NCBI RefSeq assembly: GCF_001742225.1
Contig: NZ_CP017076.1
Location: forward strand, 248,001-312,000
Source: Novosphingobium resinovorum
GTDB taxonomy: Bacteria > Pseudomonadota > Alphaproteobacteria > Sphingomonadales > Sphingomonadaceae
DNA: 64,000 nt
Direction: 5' to 3'
Shown here: positions 52,104 through 61,123 of the stretch, in pieces
Numbering within the stretch: position 1 is the stretch's first letter
Layout of the letters: every line of letters starts with the position of its first letter
Translations under genes and position numbers: made by a program
The notes under the pieces: generated by a model
The model's input: the letters and a program-made list of their open reading frames with translations, nothing else
What the model was told of the DNA's origin: nothing
The model's database searches: none

Positions 52104-53387
52104 TCAGGCCGTAGCGGGCACCGAAGCGCAGTCCGGGAACGGGACATCCTCCACGGCTGCCGTGCGGAGCCGTTCCGTCTTGATCACCGCCACCACGCGG
52201 GCGATTTCCGCCGATGCCAGCCCGGAACCCATGGGCAGTCCGAGCAGTGAGCCGGAAAGGCTTTCGGTGACCGGCAATGCGTCGCGGGGGGCATCGGCGA
52301 GGTGGTCGTGCAGGTGCAGGCCGCGACCGTACCAGAACCGCGTCTCGACGCCCGCTAGGTCCGTTGCCGATTGCAGGGCTTCGGCCGTTGCCGCATCGGT
52401 GCAGCGGTGGATCACGTAGTTCGATGCGACATGCGGCGTCGTCAGCAGGTCTTCGGCGGGCAGCCCGGCCTGTGCGAACGCTGCCTGATAGGCCCTTGCG
52501 GCGCGCCCGAAATCGGCGCGCTTGGCCGACCAGCCGTCGAGTTCGGCGAGGGCTACGGCAGCGTGATACTCGCTCATCTTGCCGTTCAGGCTGGCGCTCT
52601 GACTGTTGCGCGATCCCATGAAGCCGAAGTTGGTCGCCTGCGATGCCTTGGCGGCCAAAGCCGGATCGGGCCACAGGACGCAGCCTCCTTCGCCGCAGCC
52701 GAAAGCCTTGGTGGCATGGAAACTGAGCGCGAGCGGTACTCTTGCGTCGCATGTCATCGCGCCGTCGGCGACGGCCTCGATAGCGGCGGCGGCGTCGATG
52801 ACCACCTTCACGCCGGTATCGCGCTGGAACTGCGCCCAGCGCGCCACGTCGATCGCGCGGCCATAGGCGCTGACCGGGATCACCACGCCGAACCGTTCGA
52901 GCAGAGGGTGATCGGCCAGCCGGTCCGGGTCGAGCGTCCAGCTCTCTTCGCAGACGTCGGCAAGATAGGGCTGGTAGCCGCACTGGCTCGCCCCCGCCGC
53001 CGTCGCCACGAACGTATAGGCCGGGCATACGGCGTAAGGGCGCTCCGCGGTCGCGGTCCCTGCATGCGCCATGATCGCGGCGACGAGCGCCGCAGTGCCG
53101 GAACTGGCGGTGACGACGCTGCCGTCGACCAGCCCGAAGGACGATTGCAGGCGCGTCTGCAACGACCTGACCAGCGGTCCCTGGTTGGAATACATGCGGG
53201 CCTGGTCGATCTGGCGCAGATAGGGCGCCACCGCATCGGTCGTGGGCAGGCGCGGTTCATAGGCCAGCAGGCGCCGGCGCCCTTTGGGCGCGAACGCCGT
53301 CAGCCGATGGGAAAGCGCGTCCGGCGCGGCGGCGTCGATCATGCGCAAGGGACCGAAATCCCCCGGCACATCGGGATCGTCGACCAC
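52104..53387 (-). CDS. DegT/DnrJ/EryC1-type PLP aminotransferase
   Basis: A PLP enzyme that makes an amino sugar from a keto sugar nucleotide (427 residues from the first canonical start, GTG). The internal aldimine lysine is in SFHATKAFGCGEGG; SNQGPLVRSLQTRL and TASSGTAALVAAIMAH are family marks, and VIDAAAAIEA binds PLP. No ribosome site precedes the GTG. Upstream in frame, GGGAG lies eight bases before an ATC that would begin (M)GLFKPIALSAP, the LFKP-type start usual in this family, so the true start may be a rare ATC at 53423. It probably supplies an aminated sugar to the polymer. Confidence 0.85.
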   Translation of the reverse strand: MVDDPDVPGDFGPLRMIDAAAPDALSHRLTAFAPKGRRRLLAYEPRLPTTDAVAPYLRQIDQARMYSNQGPLVRSLQTRLQSSFGLVDGSVVTASSGTAALVAAIMAHAGTATAERPYAVCPAYTFVATAAGASQCGYQPYLADVCEESWTLDPDRLADHPLLERFGVVIPVSAYGRAIDVARWAQFQRDTGVKVVIDAAAAIEAVADGAMTCDARVPLALSFHATKAFGCGEGGCVLWPDPALAAKASQATNFGFMGSRNSQSASLNGKMSEYHAAVALAELDGWSAKRADFGRAARAYQAAFAQAGLPAEDLLTTPHVASNYVIHRCTDAATAEALQSATDLAGVETRFWYGRGLHLHDHLADAPRDALPVTESLSGSLLGLPMGSGLASAEIARVVAVIKTERLRTAAVEDVPFPDCASVPATA

Positions 53388-53447
53388 GGGCGCACTGAGC
53401 GCGATGGGCTTGAAAAGGCCGATGACGGTATCTCCCTGTTTTGTCCG

Positions 53448-54473
53448 TTACGGCCGTACTGCCGGGTTGAGCGCGAACTGGCGGGCACGGCCGCTGCCGG
53501 ATTCGCGGATCGTGCCCTGGTATGCGCGGCGGATCGCCCTGACCGCTGCGCCCGGGGTGACCAGCAGCGGCACCGCGAAAGCCCAGAAGCGCGGCAGCGC
53601 GAAGTATCGGCGCAGCAGGTAGAGCCCCGCCAGCAGAGCGTCGCGCGCTGTCGTGCCTTCGGTCTTGGCATTGACGATGCGAGCAATGACATGTGTGTCG
53701 AAGATTCGCCGGGCCATGGCGCGGCGGACGCGGGCATCGTCAGGGAACAGGAGCTGCGCGATCTCGTCATAGGCGCGCACATCGACTTTCAGCCGCTCCA
53801 GCCATCCGACCCGGCGCTTGAGCTGGTCGTTGCCCGACCGGAAGCCCACGCAGGGCTCCTCGACCACGCCCCAGCGGCCTCTCGCGCCGACCGCAAGGCC
53901 CGCGATGTAGACTTGCGAGTAGAGGTTCGTCATCGCCCTGGCACGCGGATCGGCGGCCGCCGCCGCCCAATGGGTGCGCCTGATCAGCGTCGCCGAGATG
54001 AAGCCGAGCAGTTCCGCCAGATGGCTGAATGCCGGTCCGACCCCAGTGAAGCACTGGGTCCGCGGCATCTTCCTGATGCCCGTCATACGGCGCATCGTCA
54101 CGTCGTAGTCGACCACGCCGACGGTGAGGGCGATGGCATCCGGCCATGCCGACAGCGCGGAGAGCACGCGTCGGATGCCGCCTCGCTCGATCCGGTCGTC
54201 GTCACCCATCAGCCAGACGTAGTCTCCCGTCGCGCGGGCGGCCACGGCGGCGATGTTGCCGTCCACCCCGACGTTGACGGGGTGGCGGAAGTACGTGAAG
54301 CGGGCGAGGCGGTCGGCATAAGTCGCAGCCACCGCCTCGGTATCGTCGGGAGAGGCATCGTCGCCGACCACCACTTCCACGTCCGCGCTGTTCTCTGCGA
54401 GGATGCTGTCGAGCAGTTCCGCCAGGCAGGCAGAGCGATTGTAGGTGGGAATGCAAATCGAAAGCGTCGGCAT
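53448..54473 (-). CDS. Glycosyltransferase family 2 (GT-A), copy 3
   Basis: A 341-residue GT-A enzyme. LSICIPTYNRSACLAELLDSI, VVVGDDASPDDTEAV and the DxD-type motif YVWLMGDDDRIERGG are conserved. It starts an operon of two with the aminotransferase downstream; the gap is short. The 225-base region in front (54474-54698) is AT-rich, has ATTGTAAACAAT (54586-54597) and no gene. Confidence 0.88.
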   Translation of the reverse strand: MPTLSICIPTYNRSACLAELLDSILAENSADVEVVVGDDASPDDTEAVAATYADRLARFTYFRHPVNVGVDGNIAAVAARATGDYVWLMGDDDRIERGGIRRVLSALSAWPDAIALTVGVVDYDVTMRRMTGIRKMPRTQCFTGVGPAFSHLAELLGFISATLIRRTHWAAAAADPRARAMTNLYSQVYIAGLAVGARGRWGVVEEPCVGFRSGNDQLKRRVGWLERLKVDVRAYDEIAQLLFPDDARVRRAMARRIFDTHVIARIVNAKTEGTTARDALLAGLYLLRRYFALPRFWAFAVPLLVTPGAAVRAIRRAYQGTIRESGSGRARQFALNPAVRP

Positions 54474-54698
54474 ACGATTTCCAGAATGTGAGGCCGGGAA
54501 TGTGAGGTTGGGCCTCCTGTGCAGGAAAATACATCATATGCGGCAACCGGCGTCCAGATGGGCGCGGCATTAGTATTACTGCGTTATTGTAAACAATGGC
54601 CGATTTGCAGGACTTGGGATTGATTGTATTGGTATCGAGAGCATAGTTTTCTCTCCCGATTTATCGGAATGCACAGGGCGCCGTGCGAGCGCGCGTGA

Positions 54699-55433
54699 TC
54701 ATTGTGTCTCGCCTTCCGGTAGCCGTCCGACACCGGGCTGAAAGGTGCGCTCGATCGCGATGCGGAAGGGCGCACGCCGGACGATGCGCACCTGCTGCGG
54801 GTCCAGACCCGCTTCGGCGAGCCTGGCGGGCCATTCGCCGGGCCGCATCGAGCGGGCGATGGAAAGCTGCCCGTCCTCGCGCACGATGCGGTGGACGCCC
54901 ATGACACGGGCCAGCAGCGGGAAGCCGTAATAGGCGAAGCGGTGGCGATGGAGATCGCAGATCAGCCATCCCCTGCGCGCCCTGATTTCCATGTGGCGCA
55001 GGAAGCGGCCAAGCTGATCGTCGCTCATGTGATGGGCGACCTGGCTGCTGACGATGAAATCGAAGCTCTCCGGCTGGTCGGCATAGTCGCCGGTGCGGTA
55101 CTCTACGCTCAGCCCCGCCGGTGTCGCTGCGCGGGCGAGACCCTCGCTGGCGGGATTGAGGTCCACGCCCACGAGCGTCGCGGTGATCCCCCGCCCGGCC
55201 GCCCATTTCGCCACCGTGCGCAGCAGGTCGCCATGGCCGAAACCGACGTCGAGCAGGCTGAACGAGCGGGCCTCGCCGAGGGCGCGGTTCAGGAACGCGG
55301 TCGTCGAACGGGTGGTGAAGGTCCAGCGGTTGACCCGCGCCAGATCGCGCAGCACCTCGGCATATATGAGCGGGTCGAGGTCCGATGCATCCATTTGCTC
55401 TTCCCGGCGTGACCGGGTGGACAGGTCGTTCAC
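54699..55433 (-). CDS. SAM-dependent methyltransferase of the polyketide cluster
   Basis: A 244-residue class I methyltransferase. Motif I is LLDVGFGHGDLL (about residues 60-71), the acidic residue after strand 2 is in LVGVDLNPAS, and post-I motifs follow (FDFIVSSQVAHHM). The GTG start overlaps the cupredoxin stop (GTGA). It was preferred over a downstream ATG because the STRSRREEQMDASDLDP segment matches the conserved start of methyltransferases paired with type III PKS genes. It likely methylates the PKS product. Confidence 0.82.
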   Translation of the reverse strand: MNDLSTRSRREEQMDASDLDPLIYAEVLRDLARVNRWTFTTRSTTAFLNRALGEARSFSLLDVGFGHGDLLRTVAKWAAGRGITATLVGVDLNPASEGLARAATPAGLSVEYRTGDYADQPESFDFIVSSQVAHHMSDDQLGRFLRHMEIRARRGWLICDLHRHRFAYYGFPLLARVMGVHRIVREDGQLSIARSMRPGEWPARLAEAGLDPQQVRIVRRAPFRIAIERTFQPGVGRLPEGETQ

Positions 55434-55858
55434 TGAACCACGATCTCGCCGGTCATGCCGAACGTGCTGTGCATGAGGTGGGTGCAGCGCACCTTGTAGC
55501 TGCCGGCGGCGGGCGCGACGAGATGGACGTCGATGCTCTGGCCGGCATCGAGCGATACCTTGCCGCCGGTGATCCTGGCCCGGTCGCCGTCCATGACCTG
55601 CGCGGCCGCGAAGAATTCCCGGGCCGCGAAATCATGGCCGCCCGACGACACGTTCGTCAGGTGCAGGTCGTAGGTCTGGCCCTGCTTCATCGTGATGGTG
55701 GAAGGCGCGAACTTGAAGCTGGAAAGCTCGACGGCCAGCGTCTCGGCATGGCTCCAGTCTGCTGCGGGCGGACCACCTTGCGATGCCGCTTCCAGCGGCG
55801 CCAGCATCAGGATGGCGACGGCGACCAGACGAACATCGGTCATGCGAAAGGCGATCAT
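55430..55858 (-). CDS. Exported cupredoxin-like copper protein
   Basis: A 142-residue protein. A signal peptide (about 1-26) precedes a cupredoxin fold. Candidate type 1 copper ligands are His75 (SGGHDF), Cys125, His130 and Met135 (CTHLMHSTFGM), with azurin-like spacing. It probably carries electrons in the periplasm. It is translationally coupled to the methyltransferase and faces the ACP/PKS operon over a 193-base divergent promoter. Its role in a polyketide cluster is not established. Confidence 0.8.
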   Translation of the reverse strand: MIAFRMTDVRLVAVAILMLAPLEAASQGGPPAADWSHAETLAVELSSFKFAPSTITMKQGQTYDLHLTNVSSGGHDFAAREFFAAAQVMDGDRARITGGKVSLDAGQSIDVHLVAPAAGSYKVRCTHLMHSTFGMTGEIVVQ

Positions 55859-56051
55859 GTTCCCATCTCCGGAAAGCCGGTCGAGTATCTCACCTTTCGA
55901 GGCCGGATTGAAGCGATATCGCTGTTGTCTTTCGAGACTTGCCGGGGCTGGAAAAAGCGCGCAGTCTCACGAAGATATCGCGTGGGGCCGGCACTCCAGA
56001 GCCAGCCAAACCTTCACGCCGCGACTGAACCTGCATCAAGGAGAAACGTGG

Positions 56052-56282
56052 ATGACCTGCGACGATATTCTGGCCCTGATCGCGCAGGAAACAGGACTTC
56101 CGATCGAACGGCTTCAGCCTGACGAGACGCTGGGCACGCTCGACATTTCCTCCATCGATCTGGTTTCCATGCTCTTCGAACTTGAGGACCGTTACGGGAT
56201 CGAACTTCAGCCGGAGGAACTCACACGGGAGATGACCTTGCGGCAGTTGTTCGACCGCATCGGTGTTCCCCTGCCTCAATGA
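56052..56282 (+). CDS. Acyl carrier protein of the PKS cluster
   Basis: A 76-residue ACP. Four-helix pattern; the phosphopantetheine serine is most likely Ser34 in LDISSIDLVSMLFEL, where the usual DSL reads SSI. This is a small deviation from the consensus. It ends EMTLRQLFDRIGVPLPQ. AAGGAGA precedes the ATG. The ketosynthase follows after ten bases. The ACP probably holds the starter or acyl chain delivered to the type III PKS. Confidence 0.82.
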   Translation: MTCDDILALIAQETGLPIERLQPDETLGTLDISSIDLVSMLFELEDRYGIELQPEELTREMTLRQLFDRIGVPLPQ

Positions 56283-56292
56283 CGGCCGCGCA

Positions 56293-57510
56293 ATGAGAAC
56301 CCGCGTGCTGGTAACCGGCTTGGGCTGCGTGAGCGGGCTCGGGCGCGGCGTTGCTGCAAACTGGGAGCGCGTGCGGCAAGGCGACGGTGCGATCCGCCCA
56401 CTCCAGCCGCCCGCGCCCGACGGCATCGCGGCATGGGCGGATGATGAGACCGGCGCACCCTCCCTGCTCGGCACCGTCGATCCGGAGCGGTTGCGGCGGC
56501 TGGGGAAGCTCGACCGGCTTTCCGCCTTCGCGCTCGAGGCGGGACTTGAGGCGGTGGCCGATGCGGGCCTGCTCGAACACCCGTCGCTGGCGCGGCGAAG
56601 CGCCATCCTCCTCGGCTGCGGCAGCGGCGGGAACGCCACGATCGAGACCGCCTACGAGCGGCTGTTCGGGGCGGGGCAGCGCAAGGTCCATCCACAGACG
56701 ATACCCAGTTCCATGGTGGCGGCGCCGGCTGCGCAACTGTCCATGCTGCTCGGCGTGCATGGGCCGGTGCTGACGTTCTCCGGCGCCTGCGCCTCCTCGG
56801 CGCAGGCGCTTGGCGAGGCGATGCACATGATCCGTGCCGGGCGAGCGGACGTCGTCATCGCTGGCGGCGCAGAGGCGTGCCTGACGCGCGGTTCCCTCAC
56901 GGGCTGGCAGTCTCTCGGCGTGCTGGCGTCCGATACGTGCCGCCCCTTCTCGCGCGATCGGCGCGGCATGGTGCTGGGCGAGGGCGCCGCGGTGCTGGTG
57001 CTGGAGAGCGAACGCCACGCGCTGGAGCGCGGCGCCCGGATCCATGGCGAACTGGCGGGCTACGGCGCATCGAGCGACGCCTCCCACATGACCGCGCCGG
57101 ACGTGGAGGGCATCGCCGCCGCCATCCGCGCCGCGCATGAGGACGCCGGTATCGGATTCGACACTTCAGCGCTCGTTTCCGCGCACGGCACCGGCACCGC
57201 GCTGAACGACCCCGCCGAAGCGGCCGCGATGCACCGGGTCTACGGCCCGGCGCTGGCGCATCACCGGGTCATCGCGACGAAATCTGCCCACGGCCACATG
57301 ATCGGCGCCACCGGAGCCATCGAGTTCCTGCTCGGCCTTGTCGCGCTTAACGAAGGAATCGCCCCTCCCGTGCTCAATCACCTCGGTCCCGATCCCGACT
57401 GCGACCTACCGCTCGTCCTTGCAGCGCAGGCGTTCGCGCCGGAGGTTCTGGTATCGAGCAGCTTCGCCTTTGGCGGGCTCAACGCCGTGTTGGTGGGCCG
57501 CCGCGCATGA
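56293..57510 (+). CDS. Beta-ketoacyl-ACP synthase (KAS II-like)
   Basis: A 405-residue condensing enzyme. The catalytic Cys166 is in SGACASSAQ, His298 in AHGTGT and His335 in KSAHGHMIGATG, with Lys330 nearby, so the FabF-type triad is complete. It elongates an acyl-ACP. The ATG at MRTRVLVTGLG lies just after the ACP; its stop overlaps the type III PKS start by four bases. It is distinct from housekeeping FabF by context; it likely makes the starter chain. Confidence 0.86.
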   Translation: MRTRVLVTGLGCVSGLGRGVAANWERVRQGDGAIRPLQPPAPDGIAAWADDETGAPSLLGTVDPERLRRLGKLDRLSAFALEAGLEAVADAGLLEHPSLARRSAILLGCGSGGNATIETAYERLFGAGQRKVHPQTIPSSMVAAPAAQLSMLLGVHGPVLTFSGACASSAQALGEAMHMIRAGRADVVIAGGAEACLTRGSLTGWQSLGVLASDTCRPFSRDRRGMVLGEGAAVLVLESERHALERGARIHGELAGYGASSDASHMTAPDVEGIAAAIRAAHEDAGIGFDTSALVSAHGTGTALNDPAEAAAMHRVYGPALAHHRVIATKSAHGHMIGATGAIEFLLGLVALNEGIAPPVLNHLGPDPDCDLPLVLAAQAFAPEVLVSSSFAFGGLNAVLVGRRA

Positions 57511-58595
57511 CCACAACGATCGCCCGCATCAATCGCATCGGCACCGCCAATCCGCCGTTCGAGGTGCACGACGCCTTCCTGCGCTTCGTCATATCCGGCA
57601 TCGCGGACGAGCGCACGCGCCAGGTGTTCGAACGCATGGCCGCGCGTTCGGGGATCGAGCGCCGCTTTTCCTTCCTCGAGCCGGTGACGCTGCAGGACGG
57701 CACCGTCACGGACACGGAAGGCTTCTACGGCAGCGGCCCATGGCCATCGACCGGCAGTCGCATGGAGCGTTACGAGCGCGATGCGCCGCGCCTTGCGCTC
57801 GATGCCATTGCGGCGCTCGGCCTCGATATCGCGCGGGAGGGTATCACCCATCTGATCGTCGCTTCGTGCACCGGGTTCATGGCGCCCGGCCTCGACCAGG
57901 CCATCGTCGCGGGGGCGGGGCTCGATCCCGGCGTGGAGCGCACCGTGGTTGGCTTCATGGGCTGCTATGCGGCGGTGAATGCGCTGCGGCTGGCGCATCA
58001 CATCGTCCGGTCCGAGCCTGTCGCGCGCGTCCTCGTGGTGACGCTGGAACTGTGCAGCATTCATTTCCAGCGCAGCGACGACCTGCCGAGCCTGCTCTCC
58101 ATGCTGCTATTCGGCGATGGCGCCGCTGCGGCGCTGGTGACGGCGGAAGGAGGCGGCATCGCTTTACGGGACTTCCGGGCAGTCACTATCCCGGGCACGA
58201 CCGATGCCATCACCTGGAACATTCGCGATCAGGGGTTCGACATGCATCTGGGCGGGGAAGTGCCCGCCCGCATCGCGGCCGCGCTTGCTTCCGAAGTGAA
58301 GCGTGGGGACACGCACGGCCTTTTGCGCGGCGGATCGCCGGACGACTTCGCGCTGTGGGCGGTCCATGCGGGCGGGCGCACCGTTCTCGACGCGGTGGAG
58401 CAGGGGTTCGGCCTCGGCGCCGAAGCGCTCGCGCCTTCGCGATCGGTGCTGCGTGATCGGGGCAACATGTCGTCCGCGACGCTGATGTTCATTCTGGCGC
58501 AGATGCTGTCCAGCGGCGCGCAGGGGCCGGGTCTGGCGCTGGCCTTCGGTCCGGGAATGGCGGCGGAGAGCTTCCGCTTCACGATCGAGGGTTAA
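57507..58595 (+). CDS. Type III polyketide synthase
   Basis: A 362-residue chalcone-synthase-fold enzyme. The triad is Cys153 (GFMGCYAAVNAL), His287 (WAVHAGGRTVL) and Asn320 (DRGNMSSATLMF). It condenses malonyl-CoA units onto a starter and cyclises the product to a pyrone or resorcinol. It overlaps the ketosynthase gene by four bases and is followed one base later by the FAD enzyme. It resembles bacterial alkylresorcinol/alkylpyrone synthases. The starter may come from the clustered ACP/KAS, which is uncommon. Confidence 0.9.
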   Translation: MTTTIARINRIGTANPPFEVHDAFLRFVISGIADERTRQVFERMAARSGIERRFSFLEPVTLQDGTVTDTEGFYGSGPWPSTGSRMERYERDAPRLALDAIAALGLDIAREGITHLIVASCTGFMAPGLDQAIVAGAGLDPGVERTVVGFMGCYAAVNALRLAHHIVRSEPVARVLVVTLELCSIHFQRSDDLPSLLSMLLFGDGAAAALVTAEGGGIALRDFRAVTIPGTTDAITWNIRDQGFDMHLGGEVPARIAAALASEVKRGDTHGLLRGGSPDDFALWAVHAGGRTVLDAVEQGFGLGAEALAPSRSVLRDRGNMSSATLMFILAQMLSSGAQGPGLALAFGPGMAAESFRFTIEG

Positions 58596-58596
58596 G

Positions 58597-59691
58597 ATGA
58601 CCGATGCCCTGATCCTCGGCGGCGGGCTGGCGGGCAGCGCCGCCGCCTGCCTGATCGCGCGCGGGGGAGGCGACGTGCTTCTGCTCGAGCGCGAGACCGG
58701 GGCGCACCACAAGGTCTGCGGCGAATTCCTGTCGGTCGAGGCCGTGGCCCATCTGCGGCAGCTTGGAGTCGAGCCGCTGGATCTGGGCGCAGTGCCGATC
58801 CAGCGCATGCGCCTTGTGTGGGGCGACCGCGCGGTAGAGACTGCGCTGCCGTTCGCTGCGCTGGGCCTCAGTCGCCATGCCCTCGATGAAGCGCTGATCG
58901 GCCGGGCTGCGGCAAGCGGGGCGCGCATCGAACGCGGGGTGCGCGTGACGGGGCTGGATGGGCACACGGCCCGCACCAGCGTCGGTGAGCATCATGGGCG
59001 CCATGTTCTGGTCGCCACCGGCAAGCTGCCGATCCGGGGCGAAAGACCTGCCGCGCGCATCGCGAACGGGCATGTGGGTTTCAAGATGCACTATCGCCTC
59101 TCTCCGGCCGCGATGCAGCATCTGGCGGGAGCGATCGTGCTGGTGCTGCTGGAGGGCGGCTATGCGGGCCTTCAACTGATCGAAGACGGCCGGGCCAACT
59201 TGTGTCTGGTGCTGCGCGCCGATGCCTTCGCGCAGCTTGGCGGCGACTGGCAGGGCGTGCGAGCATGGCTGGAGGGCACCGGGTTCCTCCAACGGGTTCT
59301 CGCCGACGCGCAGCCGTTGTTCGAGCGGCCGCTTGCCATTGCCAACCTAAGCTATGGCCCGCCGCCCCGAGGGCATGCCACGGGCACGGCCATGTTGCTG
59401 GGTGATCGGTGGGCGATGACCCCTTCGCTGACCGGCGACGGCATGGCGATCGCCTTGCGCAGCGGCTTCCTTGCGGCGCGCTGCGTGTTGGCGGGCCGTG
59501 ACGCGGGGACCTATCACAGGTTGCTGGCGGGCCAGACCGGCCGCCAGATCATCCGTGCCACAGTGCTCCAGAACGGGCTGGAGTCCCCTGCCTTTCGCCG
59601 TGCGGCCTATTGGCTGGCGCGCATGCATGCCCCCGTGCTTGCTTATGCGGCGCGGGCGACACGGTTGCCGGACTGGCGGGAAAATGCGTGA
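58597..59691 (+). CDS. FAD-dependent oxidoreductase (geranylgeranyl reductase-like)
   Basis: A 364-residue flavoprotein monooxygenase/reductase. ALILGGGLAGSAAACLIARGG is the FAD dinucleotide motif, KVCGEFLS is the PxxYxWxFP-like/reductase group mark near residue 40, and LLGDRWAMTPSLTGDGMAIAL is the second FAD motif. Enzymes of this kind pair with type III PKSs in sphingomonads and tailor the product by hydroxylation or reduction. It is the last gene of the ACP-KAS-PKS operon. Confidence 0.87.
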   Translation: MTDALILGGGLAGSAAACLIARGGGDVLLLERETGAHHKVCGEFLSVEAVAHLRQLGVEPLDLGAVPIQRMRLVWGDRAVETALPFAALGLSRHALDEALIGRAAASGARIERGVRVTGLDGHTARTSVGEHHGRHVLVATGKLPIRGERPAARIANGHVGFKMHYRLSPAAMQHLAGAIVLVLLEGGYAGLQLIEDGRANLCLVLRADAFAQLGGDWQGVRAWLEGTGFLQRVLADAQPLFERPLAIANLSYGPPPRGHATGTAMLLGDRWAMTPSLTGDGMAIALRSGFLAARCVLAGRDAGTYHRLLAGQTGRQIIRATVLQNGLESPAFRRAAYWLARMHAPVLAYAARATRLPDWRENA

Positions 59692-59707
59692 TGGCGCACC
59701 TGGCCGT

Positions 59708-60580
59708 TCAGGGTTCCCTGCAAAGCATGCGCAGCCGCGTCGTCGGTCCGGGCAGGCCGGGGCCTTCCACCTTGATGCGCAAAACCGCGCCGGAGCGAGG
59801 CGCGTCGGCATTGCCGCCGGTGCTCACGTAGAGCCAGTCCGGGTCCGCGCTGCCGAAAGCGACGCTGACCACGTGCGGATACGGCAGCCGCATTTCTGCG
59901 GTTTGCGTCCCATCGGGGGCGAAACGCAGCAGGCGGCCGGTGCTCCAGCAAGCCGCCCAGAGGTTTCCGGCGGCATCCAGCGTCAGCCCGTCGCCGTCCT
60001 CCAGTTCGACGAGCAACACGCCAGGTCCGGGCAGTCCGCTCGGTAGCAGCGGGTAGCGCCAGATGCCGCGCGTGGTTTCCATGTGATAGAGCCATGTCCC
60101 GCAAGGGCTTGCCGCGATGCCGTTGGATGCGACGACGTCGCGGCGCAGCACCGTGACTTCACCGTCGCCGGACAAGTGGAAGAACAGGCCGGGGGAAGGC
60201 TTCTTGCCGGTTTCGAAGATCGCCTCGAAATCGATGGTGCCCGCGAAAAGGCCGCCGCGTCCATCGCCCTCCATGTCGTTGACCGCGACGAGGGGCGCGC
60301 CCTCGATCCGCGTGAGGACATCGCGCGTGGTGCCGGTCGCCGGATCGAGCGCGACGATGCCGCCGCGCCCGCTGCACAGCACGTCTCCGCCGTCGTCGAA
60401 CACGATCCCGCCCACCCACAGACGGCCCGGCAGCATCAGTTCTGTCGCGTATCCCGGCCGCTTGCGGTACACGCCCGTAGCGGTGAGATCCGCAAACCAG
60501 ACCGTTCCATCCGCCGAGACGCGCGGCGCCTCGATGAAGTCGTAGCCATCGGCGACCACTTCATACGGGGGCAGGCTCAT
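59708..60580 (-). CDS. SMP-30/gluconolactonase-like lactone hydrolase
   Basis: A 290-residue six-bladed beta-propeller enzyme. Blade repeats with metal-binding residues are visible: DFIEAPRVSADGTVWFAD (Glu), VNDMEGDGRGGLFAGT (Asn/Asp), ASNGIAASPCGTWLYHMET (Asn) and DGLTLDAAGNLWAACW (Asp). It hydrolyses lactones. The ATG at MSLPPYEV was chosen as it starts the propeller; the frame is open upstream through the SnoaL gene as a shadow. It follows the SnoaL-like gene by 22 bases in one operon. Confidence 0.85.
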   Translation of the reverse strand: MSLPPYEVVADGYDFIEAPRVSADGTVWFADLTATGVYRKRPGYATELMLPGRLWVGGIVFDDGGDVLCSGRGGIVALDPATGTTRDVLTRIEGAPLVAVNDMEGDGRGGLFAGTIDFEAIFETGKKPSPGLFFHLSGDGEVTVLRRDVVASNGIAASPCGTWLYHMETTRGIWRYPLLPSGLPGPGVLLVELEDGDGLTLDAAGNLWAACWSTGRLLRFAPDGTQTAEMRLPYPHVVSVAFGSADPDWLYVSTGGNADAPRSGAVLRIKVEGPGLPGPTTRLRMLCREP

Positions 60581-60602
60581 GCTGACCGCTCTTGACCAGA
60601 CG

Positions 60603-61013
60603 TCAGGCGGTTTCCGCCTTGGCTGCCGCTGCGGCGTGGAAGGCGGCGGGGTCATAGTAATAGGGCTTGATCTCGCAGCACTTGCCGTCGCGGAAGCGGA
60701 ACATCTCGCACAGTTCGGCGGGCTTGAGCGAGGGATCGGCAAAGCGCATCGTCAGCACCGCGATCGCGCTGTCCTTGCCGGTCAGCAGGTCGCTGCGGTC
60801 GAGCCCGACGACGTCGGCCATGCCCATCGCCTTCGCGAACAGGTCCTTGAGGCCGTTCTTGCCGCGATAGGCGCCTGCCATCGGCAGGGCATCGGCCTCA
60901 TAAGCCACGAAGTCGTCGGTGAGCATCGCGTTCGCCGTCTCCCAATCGCCGGCGCCTGCGGCAGCGTAGAGGGCATCGACAAGCTCGGCGATCGCTTCGG
61001 GGGACATGCTCAT
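60603..61013 (-). CDS. SnoaL/NTF2-like protein
   Basis: A 136-residue single-domain SnoaL-fold protein, MSMSPEAIAELVDALYAAAGAGDW..., with the typical cone-shaped pocket sequences TDDFVAYEADALPMAGAYRGKNGL and FRFRDGKCCEIKPYYYDP. AGCAGGA precedes the ATG. It heads the leftward pair with the lactonase gene and faces the reductase gene across 110 bases. Function may be isomerisation or hydration of a ring intermediate; not assigned. Confidence 0.78.
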   Translation of the reverse strand: MSMSPEAIAELVDALYAAAGAGDWETANAMLTDDFVAYEADALPMAGAYRGKNGLKDLFAKAMGMADVVGLDRSDLLTGKDSAIAVLTMRFADPSLKPAELCEMFRFRDGKCCEIKPYYYDPAAFHAAAAAKAETA

Positions 61014-61123
61014 GAATCCTGCTCCACATCTGTTTGCCCGGGAGTTTGCCTCCCGGTCTCGAGACACGAACCTAGCGTTTAGAACAGCCTTCCGCTCGGG
61101 CCCGGCGCGGGTAAGCAAGGGGG

